64,000 nucleotides of DNA from Lepisosteus oculatus (taxonomy: Eukaryota > Chordata > Actinopteri > Semionotiformes > Lepisosteidae): positions 6,508,501-6,572,500 of the forward strand of contig NC_090698.1 in NCBI RefSeq assembly GCF_040954835.1. Direction: 5' to 3'. Of this stretch, positions 47,215 to 57,484 are shown in pieces. Position 1 is the stretch's first letter. Each line of letters starts with the position of its first letter. Below the pieces are notes generated by a model, which searched no databases, was not told the DNA's origin, and was given only the letters and a program-made list of their open reading frames with translations. Position numbers and translations under genes: made by a program.

Positions 47215-47480
47215 TGTAGTTTCGGGAAGGGCGGTACTGTGCCGGACCGAGCCCAGCCCAGCAGAGCGCAGCTCCTCGCACGGTGCTGGCCGCTTTCGCC
47301 CCGGGCGACAGTGCCGGACCTGCGGGCTGCTGTTCACTCTGTGTCCAGCAGGGGCAGCGCTGCCCAGGACACGGGCCCTGCGGAGACACCAGTGTACGCG
47401 CTGCTGGGGCTCCGTCGGTACGAAAACACGGCTCGTACACTGATGAAGAGGGGGGTGTGAGCGCTCGCCCTTATTTTTCC
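47215..47480. promoter_or_regulatory. second CpG-rich block with CTCF-like motif
   Basis: A GC-rich block containing TCCAGCAGGGGCAGCGCTG near 47343, close to a CTCF core with one extra base. It makes open frames on both strands without recognisable similarity. Confidence 0.3.
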
Positions 47481-47994
47481 ACTCCGCGAACAGAAGCCTT
47501 TGCTGCCCCGCGTGTGTTTGGAGACAGTGTGTTCTGCTCTCATTCACAGTGACTGTGGCATCCTGTGGTACACAACAATAAAGTTCTCTGCATACGTGGG
47601 TGCCCTGCCTTGCACTGCAAGCAGAGATCACCTAGATCGAGCCCCTTCCCGCTACTGTTGCAATAAAACTTAAAATAATCTTAACAGCAATACAACCACA
47701 TCTTTCAGTAATGAGAATAGAAGTAAAATAAAAGATAACATAATAATGATAACAGACATGGAATTGATCATCATTTTACTCCCACCACCTATGCTAATAA
47801 TACGGTTAATAGTAGCAATTACAATCAGCATGACAGAAGTCATGGCCAGACTCTTTTTTGTTCTGTCACTGCTGGGCAAGATTTTTGAGTCTCCACTCTC
47901 CACCAGTGAAAACAGCACCATGAGCACCCCCTCTACACACACACACTGTCCACTCTTTTCATAAAAACAGAGACAGCAGTGGCACGGATCTGTA

Positions 47995-48040
47995 CAGTAT
48001 GGCTGTGTTGATCTGTGTGTGTGTGTGTGTGTGTGTAAGA
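47995..48040. repeat. (GT)n microsatellite
   Basis: About twelve GT dinucleotides near 48012-48038. Confidence 0.85.
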
Positions 48041-48469
48041 GTAGCATGTGGGGATCTTGTTTACTTTTATAAACAAGTCTGCGGGCGGGGGGTAGTGGGG
48101 AGGAGAACAGGAAGGCCAGCCTTTGTCTCCTGCGCTCGGTCCATCAGCCCTTGAGCTCTGAGCACAGCGCTGGCCCGGAATCTGAGTGGAAAGACCTGTT
48201 TCTATGGGCTCCATTCTGAATGACTATCCAAAACTAAAATAAAAAAAACAGCTCACTTTATTCTGACCTTATGTAGCAGACAGACACTTTCATAATGAGT
48301 GAAATTATGGAATTTTCAGAGGTTACTGTACGGAGGCTATGTGGTGTCTTGAGTAGAATTTATAGACGAAATCGAAGAGACAAAAGGCTTAGACATACAG
48401 TATTCATGGTTCAGCACTGCACGTTCAGCTCAGAGTGTTTCCTTCTTTGTGCAGAATTCAGTGGTGGTC

Positions 48470-48725
48470 TCCTGCTGACATTGTCGCCATTTTGTTTTCA
48501 GATAACAGTTCATCCTGACAGATCTGTATTATGGAGCTCAAAAAGGAGCCTTTTAGCCTCATGTGGGTGTAGAGAGGAGCACCTGCAGTTCATGACAGCG
48601 AGTCAGTGAGACTGGGGGGCGAATGGGGTGGAGGAGCTACTACATCATTACACACTTACTGCTCCTGCGCAGTTTACCTGGAGCTGCTGGGATCAGGCTA
48701 CTGGAGACTCTGATCAGTGTTTTCA
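48470..48725 (+). repeat. dispersed repeat, copy B
   Basis: Matches 11650-11925 in the same orientation, with an identical 72-base core (about 48571-48642) and more diverged flanks. Confidence 0.8.
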
Positions 48726-50384
48726 TTATAAAACAAAGTGTTATAATAGTATTAATGACCTGTCTGGGCCTGATCTCTCCTATTGACTAATTGCCTGTTA
48801 TTAATAAATGGTATATAGAAACATTTTAGTGGATTGTAGTAGATATTGTACAATCACACAGTGCATTAGTAAGACCACAGTTCATAAAGACCTCAGTCCA
48901 GAAAAGGACAACAGTTTTTGCCCTTTAGATAATGTTCTACACAGACATGTTGATGGAAGTGATTCTCTTTAGTTCTGCCGAAATTAACCTACAAGGGGCT
49001 TTAATTCAAGTAATCACAACCCTCAAAGGTCATTTACATAGTTTGTACTTTTTTTGTGACCTGCCATGCTATGAAGATGACGGTTTTATCTTCTGCCCTT
49101 GTTTTATTTGCCTGGCTTTGTGATTTTCTTTCATTTGATTTTGTGCAACGTGCTTTTCAAGTGTTGCAAAGTGACACCAACCATGCTTTACCTTCTTGTT
49201 ACTGCAGTACCAGCTGTTACCGTATGTTCTTGCTTCATTGTCCTGTGTCAAGGGACTGTTTCAGTAACTTTGTGGATTTTACATTTGGATTTACAACTGC
49301 CTTTATATAATCTGTTCTGCTCAATACTGAAGAGATTCAGTTCCTTCAGCCTATGTATAAAATTAGCCCAGTTGATCTTCTTTGAACCCTTTACAAGTCA
49401 GCAACATGCTCTGACGTGTGTGTGTGTGTCAAAGCATGTATCAGAGGGTGTGTCAGAGTGTGCATAAGTGTGAACGTCAGTGTGTATCAGCGCGTATGTC
49501 AGTGTGTATTAGAGTGTGTGTCAGTGTCATAGTGTGACGAGTGTCTCTGAGTGCTGTTCACCTTCCCCAAGGTCTGTGCTGCGGTCGGTGTCCATCTGTG
49601 CTGAGCTGAAGGATTAGAGCCCAATCCTCCTGTCTGCGGCTCAAACTGCTGACTGACAGCGCTGCAGATTAACAGAGCACAGCACAGCGCCGGCAGGGAG
49701 ATTAACCTCACAGCCACACACACACGCAGACGCAAATGCTCTGACACACACAGACGCAGCCGCCAACCTGTTTGCTTCTGTCCTGGGAGCTCAGGCATCC
49801 CGCAAAATGGAAGCGCGTTTCGGGGTCAGGGTGGCAGCGACAGACACATTTGGGGTTAAGGCTCTAGTAGAGTTGTGGGGTTGGGGCTAGAGTTGAGTTC
49901 AGAGTCGGTGTACGTGATCAACTAGGGTTGAGTTGAGGACTAGGGGAGGAGACACGCTCTCCTAATGACATTATAATCCAGAGTACAGAGTACAATATCA
50001 ATTAAGAAAACATCCGACAAAAGTGTGAAAGATAAAACAAATTTAAACTTAACTTTAAAGGAAAGCCATTGCTTCGTAGAACTCGCAGCCTTTGTCCATC
50101 ACCACAGTTTAATGTGATGGAATCGAGCAATATTTAATTTTAGAGCAACTTTGTTTTGCATTGTGGTTTGCCCTGGGATTGCGACTCCTCCCTTCCATGC
50201 TGGGTATTGTGTCATGTGTGTATCACCTCTGGGACAGACCAGCAGTGTGAAAGAAGTATATAGCGGTCAGCATGGTGACAAGGCAGGGTATGCTGCTGCC
50301 TCTCATATCTATGTTCTGCTTTTGATACTGGCATCTGTGTGGAGTGAGCATGTTCCCTCTGTGTGCAGGGCAGTGATAACTGAC

Positions 50385-50705
50385 ATCTCATTAAAAATCC
50401 CATGGCAATTCTTGAAAAGAGTAGGGGTGTTACCCAGGTGTCCTGGCTGAGATTACCTCTGGCCTTTACCAGTCAGGGGCTCCTAATAATCCCCCTCTCT
50501 GAACTGGCTTCATCACTCTGTTCTCCTCCCACTGAGAGCTGGTGTGTGGGGAGAGTACTGGTGCACTCTGGCTGCCGTCACATCATCCAGGTGGGGCTGC
50601 ACACTGGTGGGGGTGGAGGGGATCCCCATTACCTGTAAAGCAAATTAAGTTGTGTGTCCAGAAAAGTGACTTATTATTATTAATATTATTATTATTATTA
50701 TGAAT
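50385..50705 (+). repeat. 5S-SINE body and tail, second plus copy
   Basis: Begins ATTAAAAATCCCATGGCAAT, includes GAGTAGGGGTGTTACCCAGG and GAACTGGCTTCATCACTCTG and ends in a TTATTATTA tail. It reaches about 60 bases further 5' than the 45.1-kb copy but also lacks the 5S head. Confidence 0.85.
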
Positions 50706-51233
50706 GGGAATGAATGAACATTTGGCCCAGCCAGGCTGTAGTTTCACCCTATGCCCTGTGCCTGCTATATTGGGCTCCGGAGAGCCATAATCCTCTCAGG
50801 ATAAAGCGGTAACTGAAAATGGATGGAATGACTCAAATAAAATAAAATAATGGTTCACCCAGTCTTCCCCTTTGGTCAAGAGCCACAGTCAGCTCCCACA
50901 ACAGCTCTTCAGAGCAGGACTGGGGTGTGAGAGAATCGGCACAGATCTGTGGAGTCAATATCTTCGTGTCATCAAACAGCAGCTGTTGAGGAGTGTGCGT
51001 TTGTCTATTTTTAAACGTGTGTGTGAACATTTTTCTAAAACATGTACTTTTGTCCCTCTGCTCTTGGACTGTGCCTCTAAGATCCCGGTCATGCCATTCC
51101 AGGGTGGTGTGTATAAACCATTCGGGAAGCAGCAGTTATTTCACCTGGGAGACCCTGAGAGTCTTGACGTGTGACGACGTGGTGATGTCGTCTGAAGGAA
51201 GTGCTGTGGGTGATAGGCGTCTATTTCGATAAC

Positions 51234-51457
51234 GTTCGAGTAGGGAGCTGCGTCAGCATGCGTGGGCTGCAAAGGGACAGGTAAAGGTTTATTCCAGGCT
51301 GACAGGAATAAAAAAACAGCTGATAAAGCATGGGAGAACAAAAAGAACAAATAGAACAAAAAGCTGACTGTTTCCCTCCCTCCCTCACACCTGAAGAAGG
51401 CTCCACAGCCAAAATTTTGTGTCTCTTTTCTTGGCCTTTCAGCATAAAATAAATCTC
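51234..51457. mobile_element. Penelope-like inverted-repeat insertion, decayed
   Basis: Left part GGTAAAGGTTTATTCCAGGC and right part CTTTCAGCATAAAATAAATC are diverged inverted copies of the same terminal sequence. The right half carries CACACCTGAAGAAGGCTCCA, as at 52.2 kb. The insert is bounded by TTTCGATA at 51226-51233 and 51458-51465. Confidence 0.65.
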
Positions 51458-52032
51458 TTTCGATAGTTTGACTTCTCACTGAAGCTTTTAACACATAGCT
51501 TTTTAAATTCGAGTTGGTCAGATTGGTTTCTGGAAAGATGTCAGTGGTTGGTGTGTACCGTTGTGTCCTGGAGAGTTTCACCAATAACTAAGCCCATCTC
51601 CCAACTGTGAAGGACTACATCCAGTTACTCTGTATCACGTGTGAATGGAAGTGGTTTACTTGAAGGTGACATTTAGAACGAGGAACAGGTATTTCTCCAT
51701 TTTTGTGAGACCGACTATACAGTTGTGAAGACTGGTTATTATTTCTGGGCCAAATGATGCCTTCTTTAAAACAGAAGGGTGCTAAAACTACTTGGCAGCC
51801 TCAGAGTTGTCATGAGTGTGCTGTGCCCATGCATGGCCCAAGTGCTGGGCCACACTAGGCCAGTCATGAGCGAGGATGAGTTGGCTTGAAATGGCCAAGG
51901 TGTTCTTGACTCTCCAAACCCTGATCAGCTCTCTCTCTCTCTCTGGGAAGGAGCTGTGGAGCTCACAGCGTGTCAGATGGAGAATGGCCCACGAAAGCAG
52001 GGCAAATCAGATGTGAGGCCCGTTGAAATAAT

Positions 52033-52270
52033 AGTTCAGGTGGGGAGCTGCGTCAGCAGGCGTAGGCTACAAAGGAACAAGTAATAGGTTTATTCCATGC
52101 TGAAAAAAAGAAGAAAGAGAACACAACGTTTCGGCCGTGGAGCCTTCTTCAGGTGTGAGCAGAAGAAGCTGAAGCTCTCACACCTGAAGAAGGCTCCACG
52201 GCCGAAACGTTGTGTTCTCTTTCTTCTTTTTTTCAGCATGGAATAAACCTGTTACTTGTTCCTTTGCAGA
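52033..52270. mobile_element. Penelope-like insertion forming a 90-bp perfect-type hairpin
   Basis: Left arm 52070-52159 and right arm 52177-52266 are reverse complements over 90 bases with one mismatch, around a 17-base spacer. A 12-bp target-site duplication CGTTGAAATAAT flanks it (52021-52032 and 52271-52282). Each arm holds a hammerhead-like core: on the plus strand CTGAAGA at 52184-52190, GAAA at 52204-52207. Inverted partial copies, variable target-site duplications and hammerhead motifs are known of Penelope-like retroelements. No reverse transcriptase frame is present. Confidence 0.7.
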
Positions 52271-53879
52271 CGTTGAAATAATGTAGATCTTTTTTAAACC
52301 TTAAGAATTTGACAGAGGCTGAACTGTTCTGCAAAGCGGCATCACCGCAAACGCCTTAGAGATGTGTGCCCTGTCTGGGAGAGCTACACCGGAGCCCCAG
52401 AGAGAGGATCCCACGTGTACCCTGCTGGGTCCTGCCTCTCCTGGAATACCTTTCAAGAATGAAGGCACCCTTGCATATGTTTCCCTGTAAAAAAGAGGAT
52501 TGGTTCTCTCTGTAGTCAGCAAACTGTGCTTACGATTTAACAGACGTGGGCTGGCAACGGTTCAGGTCACAGTGTAAAGGAAAAGAGGAGACAGCGGCAT
52601 TCCCACTTGGCTAGACTGGAGTACGAGGAGCTGCTGCTTCGGGAATGACGTGGAAAAGTTTAATATGCCAGAGGTAGCAAGACTGGAGGGGGCGACCCCT
52701 CGGTCAGTCCTCTGCAGGGTGACAGGTATGTGATAGTGAGCCGGGCAGCCGACCCTGTGCTGAATGGCCTCTTGGTGTCCCTCGGGCTCTGCTGGTGACA
52801 GTGGCTCAGCCACTCCTCTCCTGCAGGCTTGGGCCCACTTCCTCTCCGGCTCACGTGGCTTTGTGTACCTTGGCATACAACCTCCTGGAGCGTCTTTTTG
52901 GCAAACCAGCAGCTCTTTTGGTGACGCTGCTTACGGTTACTTTACCACCTGTGTTAACACCTGTGAAGCATGCCGCAGTGGTGATCAGTGTAGAAATACT
53001 TTTTTGTAATGCCTGAGTATGGAAAAGGAAATGAGAAATATCTTTTCTGATATTCTGTGGAAACTTCCCTGTCTCCCCCCACCCCCAGCTCCCCTTTTCT
53101 CTGCTCTCCTGCGATTGGTGCACGTCCCAATTAATCCCCTCTGTCCCACATTCCCCCCAGCAGCCCCGGGCCCCCCTCGGTGTGTCATGTGACCTATTGC
53201 ATCATGGGATTGAGGTCAGCCGCGGATTAGACTGCACTGGAATTACAGCGGAGGTGGAGGCGGGGTGGTGGAGAGGGGTGGATGGGAGAAACTACATTTA
53301 CAGAACTCATTTAACAAACCAAATGAAAGATTTGCTTCTGTGTGTGTATTTACAGTATATTCTTTAATCATGTAAAGAATGTTAAGGAGTGCAATTATTG
53401 TAGTCCAATCCATTCCAGGATTTTCAGTAGTGTAGATCATTACAGCTCCCATTGTACAGAAGTTAGATCCAGTCCAGGTTTTACATTGTTGCCAGTTGTA
53501 TATGCATTTAACTATAGTCCTGGTTTTACTGCATTGTTACTCAGACTCCCAATGCACAGCAGTCTGATCCACTCCTGGTATCATACAGCCTGAGATTTCA
53601 GTCTTGTTGCCTACGTATGAGAAAGGTTCTATAGACAGATGTGCAAGAGTGAAATAATGCTAATTTCATAAATATGAGCTGTTCTGTTTCACTGGTGCCC
53701 TGTGTATGAGATCTTGCAGCTGAATCTGGAGGGGCCCAAACTGCTGTGGAGTTGGAGTCTGTCCGCTCCTATGGGTCTGTTTTACAAAATGTTCATCCCC
53801 TGTAGAGTTTTATTTTGGCAAAGTAGGGAACATTACATAAAAATAGAATGAAGGTACATGGGAATAGAATGTGTTTTTG

Positions 53880-54665
53880 TATTTGTGTTATGCGGTGTGT
53901 GTTTAAGTGTATGACACATGCACAGTTTGTGTGTCATTGTTATACAGTATGTCAGTGTGTATACAGTGTACACATTGTGTCATATCAATGGGCTATATAT
54001 TGTTAGTATGTGTATACAGTATACAGTGTGTATCAGTCAGTACGTGTGTTATAGATGGTGTTGATATGCATTATACAATGTGTGTACTGTGTTTTTCAGT
54101 ATTTCTGTTATGCACTGCATTGATGTGTGTGATAGTATGTACAGTACATGTGTGTTATACAGTGTGTGTGTCGAGGGTTATGTAAAACTGTACGTTAGTG
54201 TGTGTACACAGATTGTGTGTCATTATGTGTGTTATACAGTGTGTGGTGTGTATATATAGGGTCAGTATTTTAGGGGTTATGTCATATAGTGGGTAGTGTG
54301 TATACAGAGTGTGTATTAGTACGTGTGTGTATGTAATGTGCATGTCAGTTTGTGTGTTATACAGTGTATGTCAGGGGTTAGTGTATGTGGTGTGTGTATA
54401 CAGTGTGTATCAGTACAGTATGTGTGTTATACAGTGTGTGGTGTGTATACAGTGTATGTTTCAGTCTGTGTGTATACAATGTGTTGGTATCTTTTCACAG
54501 TTTGTCAGTATGTGTGTTTATACAGTGTGTGGTGTGTATGTCTGCAGTGTGTGTCTCTGGGTGTTGTTCACAGTGTATAGTGTGTGTGTATAGATGTGTC
54601 AGTTTGTGTGTATGCAATGTGTGTGTCAGTATGTGTGTTATACAGAGTATAGCGCATGCACATGT
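53880..54665. repeat. GT-rich degenerate minisatellite (TATACAGTGTGT)
   Basis: About thirty loose copies of GTGTGTTATACAGTGTGTGT-like text; produces cysteine/valine-rich shadow frames. Confidence 0.85.
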
Positions 54666-54929
54666 TAAACTCTTCCCCTTGAGAAATCATTATTCTGTTT
54701 TTGCTTGTCCATTTTCTTTGGTGTTGTTGAGAGGGATGATGTAATTGTCTCTGTCTCTCTCTATATTGTTGTTTTTCATTTTCATTTCATTTCTTTGTTT
54801 TTTTCATGGTGGCCATATGGAGTCCCTTCTTCCTAGTCTGAGAGATTAAGAGGTCTGGGGATTGTGTAGAGAGAGACAGACATGTTGAAAGAGACTGAAT
54901 GACCGTACACCTGCTTTGATCATGTAAAT

Positions 54930-55450
54930 ATTTGCTCTGCAGGTGTACAGTGTGTACAGTTTATACAGCCCAGGTATGCAATGTGTACAGTTTATATACC
55001 CAATTTTTATACTATGTACTGTATACAGTACTGTATATACTCCAGGCACGCAATGTGTATAGCATATATAACCAGGAAGTGAAGTGTGTACTGTATATAT
55101 ACCTCAGGTATATACAATGTGTACAGTTTACATACCCATGTTGTGCAGTGTGTGCTGTATACAGTATATACCCCAGGATCGCAATATGTTCAGTTTATAT
55201 ACCCAGTTTGTGCAGTGTATACCGTATACTGTATATACTCTAGGTGTGCAATGTATTCACTATATATCAAGGTTGTGCAATAAATACAGTATATACACTC
55301 CAGGTGTACAATGTGTGCAGTGTATACACCCTAGGTGCAAAGTGCAGACAGTATATACGACAGGTGTATAGTCTGGACATCATATATATATGACAGCTGT
55401 ATATATAGAGTATACACATAGTATATAGCTGGGGATGTATAGAGTATACA
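54930..55450. repeat. minisatellite with GTGTACAGTTTATATACCC core
   Basis: About fourteen imperfect 35-45-bp units of the kind CAATGTGTACAGTTTATATA followed by CCCAGGT. It is distinct from, but adjacent to, the preceding GT-rich array. Confidence 0.85.
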
Positions 55451-55639
55451 GTACATGTTCCCCAGTACTTGCCCAGGTTTGATGCAGGTTTATTAAGATT
55501 GTGTTCATGATATGAACAACATCTAGAAATTGCTACCTAACCTCTCTGTTTTTGTTTTTAAATCATCCTTTGCTTTCATTTTTCTGTATATTTTAGATTA
55601 TTTTTTATCTTTATTGGTTGTTTTTGTTGTTCAAATGGT

Positions 55640-55800
55640 GCCGCTGACTGGAGTTTAATTAAAATAGATTTCCCAGCATGCATCAGTACTGGTGGCATCT
55701 GTCAGGGGTAATTGCTGAACCAATTTGTCATGCAGAGAGAGAGACTTTAATCCCTCCTAATTCACTTACAGGAACCGCTGAGGGCGCAGGACACGTAAGA
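55640..55800. promoter_or_regulatory. candidate regulatory block between two minisatellites
   Basis: Non-repetitive island with TTTAATTAAAA, TAATTGCTGA (homeodomain plus MAF/NRL half-site) at 55709-55718, the Otx/Crx core TAATCC at 55748-55753 and TAATTC at 55758-55763. Regulatory function is a motif-based guess. Confidence 0.3.
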
Positions 55801-55839
55801 GGATTGGGACATTTTCTAAATTAGATCAGTAAAAATAAC

Positions 55840-56630
55840 AAACGGCAAGGAGAGGGAGAGATAGGACAGGGAGACAGGAAGAGAGGACAGGAGCAGTGAG
55901 GGAGAGGATAGGACAGGGAGACAGGGAGAGAGGACTGGAGCAGTGAGGGAGAGAGGACAGGAGCAGTGAGGGAGGGGACAGAAGGAGTGAGGGAGAGGAC
56001 AGGAGCAGTGAGGGAGAGAGGACGGAGAGTGGGAGACGGAGGAAAGGAGGAGTGACGGAGAGAGGACAGGGAGATAGAGAGAGAGTATAGGAGGTGTGAG
56101 GGAGAGAGGACAGGAGCAGTGAGGGAGAGGATAGGAGGAGTGAGGGAGAGGATAGGACAGGGAGACAGGAAGAGAGGACAGGAGCAGTGAGGGAGAGGAT
56201 AGGAGGAGTGAGGGAGAGAGGACAGGAGCAGTGAGGGAGAGGATAGGAGGAGTGAGGGAGAGGATAGGAGGAGAGGGAAAGAGGACAGGGAGATGGAGAG
56301 AGAGTATAGGAGGAGAGGGAGAGAGGGCAGAGTGAGAGAGGGAGCAGAGACAGTGTGAGAGAGGACTGGCAGACAGAGAGTGGACAGAGGACAAATAAAA
56401 AAGGAAGAAAATTAGGAGCACAGTGAAAGATGAAGAGAGAAAGGGGACAGAGGAAGAGAGGACAGAAAGATAGGGACAGAGAGGAGAAACAGAAAGAGGG
56501 AGATGTTAGAGAGAGAACAGTGGACATAGGGGGAGAGAAGCTGGGGAGAGAGAGAGGAAGAAGGGGGGATGGAGGGAGAGACAGAGAGAGAACAGTAGAA
56601 GAAGGATGACATGGGGAGAGAGGGCATGAG
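55840..56630. repeat. homopurine minisatellite (GACAGGAGCAGTGAGGGAGA)
   Basis: About 780 bases of purine-rich units of 22-30 bp on the plus strand. The minus strand shows long leucine/serine/proline frames that are artefacts. Confidence 0.93.
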
Positions 56631-57014
56631 GAACTACTGCACTGTTATTGTAGGCTAAAACAGCCCACTTTTGAAGATAGACTATTCTAGTATATCAGAA
56701 CTATAATCTCCCTTCTTACAGGGCAATTCAACTGTAATTTTGCTAGTGCCTGGCATTAAACAGGACTACTCTACTGTACTATTCCTATAGTCCCTATCAC
56801 AACAACGCAGTTCTGTTACTATAACTCCCTACTGTAACAGGGCTATTCCAATATGCTGGTACTATAGAACCACCTGACATGCACACCTGTCACAACCATC
56901 TAGTCATTGATCTATTTCTTTCACTGACTACACTGCAAGCTTGTAGACGCCACAGCATATCACAAGGGGTGCTGTTGCATAGCAGGCTGAGGAAACCCTA
57001 TATGTTACACTATG

Positions 57015-57480
57015 ACAGTCTGGACCAGTGATCTCTGGACTATAGGGTTACCTATATGACACAGTCCATACTAGACCAGTGATCTCTGAACTATAGGGTT
57101 AGAGTGTGACACAGATAAGACCAGTTATTAATTGACTATAGATTTACAATATGACAGAGACGGGACCAGTGATCTCTGGACTATAGACTTACAATATGAC
57201 ACAGACTGGACCAGTGATCTCTGGACTATAGACTTACAATATGACACAGACTGGTCCAGTGATCTCTGGACTGTAGGGTTACAATATGACACAGACTGGA
57301 CCAGTGATCTCTGGACTGTAGGGTTACAATATGACACAGACTGGACCAGTGATCTCTGGACTATAGACTTACAATATGACACAGACTGGACCAGTGATCT
57401 CTGGACTGTAGGGCTACAATAGGACACAGACTGGACCAGTGATTTCTGGACTGTAGGATTACAATATGACACAAAGTCGG
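57015..57480. repeat. 45-bp minisatellite, inverted locus
   Basis: About ten units with GACCAGTGATCTCTGGACTA and AATATGACACAGACTG, the exact reverse complement of the 12935-13690 unit. Both TATAGACTTAC and TGTAGGGTTAC variants appear here, matching variants in the other array. Confidence 0.95.
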
Positions 57481-57484
57481 ATCC

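Noticed and set aside
49056-49467. Overlapping cysteine- and leucine-rich open frames
   Set aside because: AT-rich intergenic sequence with no homology, no splice context and no conserved start.
52033-52270. DNA transposon with terminal inverted repeats (MITE)
   Set aside because: The target duplication is 12 bp here and 8 and 16 bp in the related copies, not a fixed length, and the arms meet in the centre. The hammerhead-like core also favours a Penelope-like source, though a MITE is not fully excluded.
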